From JALUZX01 sp964561605 (GTDB lineage Bacteria; Planctomycetota; UBA1135; JALUZX01), in the NCBI GenBank assembly GCA_964561605.1, contig CAZLQD010000053.1, forward strand, positions 124,001-188,000: a stretch of DNA of 64,000 nucleotides. The letters run 5' to 3'. Under the pieces are notes generated by a model, which ran no database searches, was not told the DNA's origin, and was given only the letters and a program-made list of their open reading frames with translations. The position numbers were made by a program, and so were the translations under genes. Shown one piece after another: positions 60,040 through 64,000 of the stretch. Within the stretch, counting starts at the first letter, position 1. Every line of letters begins with the position of its first letter.

Positions 60040-61572
60040 TCATCTCTCCCTTCCATCCTCCAGGGTGTAGAGTTCCAGGTCCCCCCCGGCGAGAGGGAAG
60101 GGCCCCTTCAAAGCCTTGAACCGGCGCCGGGCCCATTCCAGGAGGAACCCCCGACGGGCTCCGGGCCGGACCAGGATCCCTCCCGGAATCATTCCCTGCG
60201 TATCCCGAGGATCGGGAAGGGAGGAGGGCCCTGCCACGTTCCAGAAGATCCTCCGGCGGGAATAATAGGCCAGGGGGGGCAGGAAGGATGTTTCGGCAAG
60301 AAGGTATTCCCCGGGCTCCACCTTCTCCGCCAGGGTCCGCCCCGCCTCCCGGTAGAGGCCGAGCCCGGCTTCCTGGGCCTCCCACCGGGCCCGGCTCTTC
60401 CACCCACCCCAGAGGAGACAGGTCACCAGCAGGAGGACCGACCCGGCCTGGAGGAGAAAGGCCAGGGAAGGGCGGCGGCGGAGGATCCTGTAGACCAGGT
60501 AGGCCGTTCCCAGGCCCGCCCCTGGAGCGAAGTAGATCTGCAGGTAGTCGTGTTCGAAGGCCGCTTCCAGGAAAACCAGGGAGATGACCGTTCCCATGAA
60601 ATAGGGAAGGACCAGGAGAGCGCCGGCCCAGGGGATCTCCCTCCGCCGGGCGTCACCGAGGGCCAGGAGGGCTCCGGCCAGGCCCGAAAGGGTCAAGGGA
60701 AGAGGAATCCCCTTCCAGTTCCATTTCGCCACCTGCAGGAGAACCTCCCAGAAGGAATAGGTCCTTCCGTGAAGGTGGAGATCCCCGCCGAAGAAGGCGC
60801 TCCGTTTGATCAAGGGCAGGAGGAGCCCTCCGCCGCCGCCCCCCGCAGCCAGGCTCACCTGGAGGAACAGGAGCCCGAAACAGAAGGCCCAGGTTCCCCA
60901 AAGGGCGAAAGCGCCCTTCCATGCGCCCTTCCTCGGGGAAAGGAGGGCCCAGAGCCCCAGGGGACCGGCGATCAATACGGCGGCCCAGTCGTAGAGACAC
61001 CCCAGGGCGACGAAGAGGCAGGCCCACGAGAGATCCCGCCGCCTTCCTTCCCCCTCCCAACGGGAGGCCGCCCAGGAGCTTCCCGCCAGGGAGAGGAGGA
61101 GGCCCGGCCCGTGAGGGTCCACCAGGCTCCCGTAGAAGGCCCAGACCGGAGTCGCCAGGGAGAGGAGGACTCCGAAGACGGCGGGCCGAAGCTCCCCTCC
61201 GAAAAGCCTCCGCGCATAGAGGAGGAAGAAGACCGCCGCAAGGAGGGAGAGGGCCAGCGCCGTGGCACGGGCCTGGAGCTCACCCTCCCCGAAGAGGGCG
61301 AAGACCCCCGCCAGGACAAGCCCCACCCCGGGGGGATGATCTCTGTAGAGCCTGGGCCTGGCGGCCCTGGGTCCGGACTCGATGGAGAGGCACCCGTCGA
61401 GCCGGGCGGGGCCGTAGGAAAGGAAGTTCCGGGCCGAGAGGCTGTACCAGGCGGCGGTGAAGCCGATATGGTTCTTGTCGAAAGGGGCCCCCAGGTGGGA
61501 GGAGAGGAGGAGCCCTCCCGGGACCAGGACCAGGATCAAAGCCAAAACCAGGGAGGCTCGGTCTCTCGCCAT
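60040..61572 (-). CDS. GT-C fold membrane glycosyltransferase
   Basis: 510 aa with about ten hydrophobic helices. The ATG at 61572 (GGGAG 6 nt upstream) is chosen over an in-frame start at 61644. The first external loop has NHIGFTAAWYSLSARNFLSYG and YRDHPPGVGLVLAGVFALFG, the D/H-rich loop of GT39-type GT-C transferases (polyprenyl-phosphate-sugar donors), though the classic DE pair is less clear than in the gene at 3629. Acceptor unknown; same strand and likely same unit as the M64 peptidase. Confidence 0.8.
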   Translation of the reverse strand: MARDRASLVLALILVLVPGGLLLSSHLGAPFDKNHIGFTAAWYSLSARNFLSYGPARLDGCLSIESGPRAARPRLYRDHPPGVGLVLAGVFALFGEGELQARATALALSLLAAVFFLLYARRLFGGELRPAVFGVLLSLATPVWAFYGSLVDPHGPGLLLSLAGSSWAASRWEGEGRRRDLSWACLFVALGCLYDWAAVLIAGPLGLWALLSPRKGAWKGAFALWGTWAFCFGLLFLQVSLAAGGGGGGLLLPLIKRSAFFGGDLHLHGRTYSFWEVLLQVAKWNWKGIPLPLTLSGLAGALLALGDARRREIPWAGALLVLPYFMGTVISLVFLEAAFEHDYLQIYFAPGAGLGTAYLVYRILRRRPSLAFLLQAGSVLLLVTCLLWGGWKSRARWEAQEAGLGLYREAGRTLAEKVEPGEYLLAETSFLPPLAYYSRRRIFWNVAGPSSLPDPRDTQGMIPGGILVRPGARRGFLLEWARRRFKALKGPFPLAGGDLELYTLEDGRER

Positions 61573-61670
61573 GGGGCACTCCCTCTCCTTCCGGCCCCTT
61601 CCAAGGAAATAACCGATCCTGTAGGCTCTGGAAAATCCTTCCACTCCGATTCTTCCCGAATCCCCGGCCC

Positions 61671-64000
61671 ATGCACCAGGAAAACCAGGATCCCGGCAAC
61701 CAAGAGACCCCGGTCCCCGCCGGAAGGATCCCTCCCCGGCCCCCTGGAGGGGAAAAGAAAGCGATCTTCGGGAGTCAAACCCGGAGAATCGACCAGGCCG
61801 GGGCCATCCCGCCCTTTTCGGGCATCCTGGAACCCCACCCCTCGTCTTCCGAAGAAGAGAGACTCAAAGAGGAATTCACCCTCCCCAGGGCCTTCGGGAA
61901 CTACATCCTCCTCGAGCAGATCGGCAGGGGAGGAATGGGCGTGGTCTTCCTGGCCCGGGACAATGTCCTGAACCGGAAAGTGGCCCTGAAGATCCTCAGG
62001 CCTGAAACCCTCCTCTTCCACGTACAGGCCAGGGAGCGTTTCCGGAGGGAGGCCCAGGCGGCGGCCAAGCTGGACCATCCGGGCATCTGCCCCGTTTACG
62101 AGGTCGGAGAGATCGACGAGCTTCCCTTCATGGCCATGCGCTACCTGGAAGGGGAGACCCTGGCGGAGATCACCGAGAAGGCGAAGAAGGAGGGAAGGCT
62201 CCCGGACAAGCTCAGGGTGGCGGAACTCCTCCAAGTGGGAGAGAAGGTGGCCCGGGCCCTCCACGCGGCCCACGAGGCCGGCCTGGTCCACAGGGACGTG
62301 AAACCGGCCAACGTCATGATCGAGCCGAGCGGGGAACCGGTGCTCCTGGACTTCGGCCTGGCCCGGGACACCTCTCCCGGGGTCAAGGACCTGACCATGT
62401 CCATGGCCCTGGTCGGCACGCCCCATTACCTTCCACCGGAACGCCTCGACGGAGGCAAGGCCCCCCCGGACAGGCGCAGCGACATCTACTCCCTGGGGGC
62501 CACCCTCTACGAGGCCTTCACCCTGAAGTCCCCCTTCGAGGGGGAGACCCTGGAAGAGCTCAAGGAGAACATCCGGAAAGGGATTCTTCCGGATCCCCGC
62601 AAACTCAACCCGGCCGTTCCCAGGGACCTGGCCCTGGTGCTGGCGAAGGCCATGGACAAGAATCCCGCCAGGCGGTACCAGGACGCCCTCTCCTTCGCCG
62701 AGGACCTCCGCCGGGTCCGGACCTACGAACCCGTCCAGGTCCGGCCCGCGGGGCCGCTCCTCAAGACGGCCCGCTGGGCCCAGCGGAACCCGATCCTCGC
62801 CACTTCCCTGGGAGGAATCTTCCTGGCCCTCCTCGTGGGATTCCTATCCACGTACTTTCTCCTGAAGAAGGTCCAGGCGGCCTACAAAGAGACCCGGGCA
62901 ATGGCCCTCCTCGCCTCTTCCAGGGAAAACCTCGGGAAGGACGAGAGGCTCTCCTTCCTCTTCGCCCGGGCGGCCTACCGCCTCCACCCCTCCACGGAGA
63001 CCTTCTCCAACCTGTTCACGACCCTGCTGAACTACCACCTCCTCGCCACGGTTCAGACGGCTTTCTACCTGGAGGCCTGGAACCGCAACCTTACCGTCTC
63101 CCCCGGCGGCAGGAGGATCCTCCTTCCCTCTCCCAAGGGTTACCTCGACCTCCTGACCAAGGAAGGAAAGAGAATCCTCTCCATCCCCGCAAAGGATTTC
63201 GCCTTTCTCGGAAAGAGGGGGGCGTCCCAGCTGGAATTCTCTCCCCGGGGGGACCTCATCCTGGCCGGCGGAAGGAAGGGGATCTTCCTCTGGGACCTCG
63301 AGGGGCGGATGGTCACCAGGATCTTCCCGGAGAAGGAGGGCGGCCCGGGAGATTCGAATGCCTTCCTCAGGGCCTGGTTCGACAAGGACGGCAGGCACCT
63401 GGTCCTGGTCCTCTCGGTGAGGCCCGAGCCCGGCGGGGATTCCCGCTCCACGGGAAGCCATCCTCCATCGAACCGCGGCCTCCTGGCCCAGGTGAGAAGA
63501 TTGGACGGGACCATCCTCAGGACGTTCCAGATCGCCAGGTACGGAACCCAGTGTTACGGATTCCACAAGCCTACGAACACCCTTTGGGCCATACCGAAGG
63601 CGGGTCCCACCCTCCATACTTCGCCCCTTTCCTCCCGGGGAAGAAAGCCCCGGGAGAACCCCGTCCTCCATCTCTGGACCCTCCAGGGGAAGGACTCCGC
63701 CCTCGTCCTGCCCACGTCGAAACCGGTGATCCACCTGGGGTTTTCCCCCACCAGGAAATTCATCGCCTTCAACACCATGGGAAGGACGAAGGAGTTCATC
63801 CTCATGGACCGGGGCGGGAGGATCCTGTACCGGGAGAAGTCCGCCAATTCCGGTTTCAAGCCCTTCTGCTTCTCCCCCGACGAGAAGAAGGTCGCCCTGG
63901 CCTACGGTTCCTACCTGGTCGAAGTGATCCCCATAGAGTCCCCGAGGCCTCCCGTCCACTGGGTCGCCCACAGCCGCCAGGTGAAGTTCCTGGCCTTCTC
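61671..64000 (+). CDS. Hanks-type serine/threonine kinase with repeat sensor region (3' end missing)
   Basis: The first 776 residues are in the window and stay open to the end. The kinase domain (about 78-345) has GRGGMGVVFLA (from Ile84), VALKIL, LVHRDVKPANVM with His207 and Asp209, and DFG at Asp227. A transmembrane helix is at about 375-398 (ILATSLGGIFLALLVGFLSTYFLL). Beyond it, WD40/beta-propeller-like repeats (LEFSPRGDLILAGGRKGIFLWDLEG, LGFSPTRKFIAFNTMG) would lie outside the cytoplasm. Such receptors are abundant in planctomycetes. Divergent from the GT-C gene. Confidence 0.93.
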   Translation, partial: MHQENQDPGNQETPVPAGRIPPRPPGGEKKAIFGSQTRRIDQAGAIPPFSGILEPHPSSSEEERLKEEFTLPRAFGNYILLEQIGRGGMGVVFLARDNVLNRKVALKILRPETLLFHVQARERFRREAQAAAKLDHPGICPVYEVGEIDELPFMAMRYLEGETLAEITEKAKKEGRLPDKLRVAELLQVGEKVARALHAAHEAGLVHRDVKPANVMIEPSGEPVLLDFGLARDTSPGVKDLTMSMALVGTPHYLPPERLDGGKAPPDRRSDIYSLGATLYEAFTLKSPFEGETLEELKENIRKGILPDPRKLNPAVPRDLALVLAKAMDKNPARRYQDALSFAEDLRRVRTYEPVQVRPAGPLLKTARWAQRNPILATSLGGIFLALLVGFLSTYFLLKKVQAAYKETRAMALLASSRENLGKDERLSFLFARAAYRLHPSTETFSNLFTTLLNYHLLATVQTAFYLEAWNRNLTVSPGGRRILLPSPKGYLDLLTKEGKRILSIPAKDFAFLGKRGASQLEFSPRGDLILAGGRKGIFLWDLEGRMVTRIFPEKEGGPGDSNAFLRAWFDKDGRHLVLVLSVRPEPGGDSRSTGSHPPSNRGLLAQVRRLDGTILRTFQIARYGTQCYGFHKPTNTLWAIPKAGPTLHTSPLSSRGRKPRENPVLHLWTLQGKDSALVLPTSKPVIHLGFSPTRKFIAFNTMGRTKEFILMDRGGRILYREKSANSGFKPFCFSPDEKKVALAYGSYLVEVIPIESPRPPVHWVAHSRQVKFLAF

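Noticed and set aside
1..64000. Search for CRISPR arrays, insertion sequences, attachment sites, rRNA genes and tandem repeats.
   Set aside because: Nothing seen by eye; repeats found were GC-driven low-complexity or paralogous gene sequence.

Overview
The window is GC-rich, gene-dense bacterial chromosome (54 protein or tRNA genes, many with 1-8 nt overlaps). No intergenic stretch reaches 300 bases; the largest are 17074-17341 and 58078-58324. I see no insertion sequence, prophage, CRISPR array or rRNA. The gene set suggests a planctomycete-type bacterium: a TPR protein carrying two RNA polymerase alpha-CTD-like modules, a GH172/DUF2961 glycosidase, secreted HEAT/VWA proteins, an M64 peptidase, a Hanks kinase with a repeat-rich sensor region, and a fused endonuclease Q-UvrD helicase. 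That assignment is inference from family content; no marker such as 16S is present.

Layout. 1-7592: the edge of a HIT protein, then TPR-alphaCTD, ruvA, a HEAT/TPR protein, an ArnT-like glycosyltransferase and a GH172 enzyme on the plus strand. 7650-12080: the proteostasis operon tig-clpP-clpX-rlmN. 15943-12159 (minus): ECF sigma factor, zinc-finger anti-sigma factor, an HtrA-like protein without its catalytic triad, and a secreted PDZ protein, closed by a strong terminator. 16054-20999: accA (minus), then a PurS-PurS-PurL fusion with purQ. 21022-26089: TauE/SafE permease, rhodanese, two tandem ChaN-like paralogues and a PDZ lipoprotein.

26117-44707 is the envelope-polysaccharide part: a GT4 with a Gfo/Idh/MocA-SDR fusion, a 12-heme cytochrome c, a coupled GT2-DUF2304-GT4-transketolase operon, the EndoQ-UvrD fusion with a HEAT lipoprotein, a coupled GT2-GT26-DUF3592-acpS operon and a TPR protein. 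44723-54352 holds a VWA/HEAT protein, an AI-2E-type permease, EfpL-type elongation factor, a B12-binding radical SAM enzyme, a metallo-hydrolase, DUF2203, endonuclease III, an unknown secreted protein and thioredoxin. 54529-64000 holds a DsbD-alpha-like protein, a small Cys-rich protein coupled to a nitrilase-fold amidase, HU, a FlhG/MinD-like ATPase, tRNA-Ala(CGC), an M64 peptidase, a GT-C membrane protein and the start of a Ser/Thr kinase cut by the window end.

Themes: surface and polysaccharide metabolism, protein quality control with an envelope-stress-like sigma cassette, and repair of damaged bases (EndoQ-UvrD, endonuclease III, RuvA). Several -10 elements read TAGAAT or CAGAAT, suggesting a housekeeping promoter preference.
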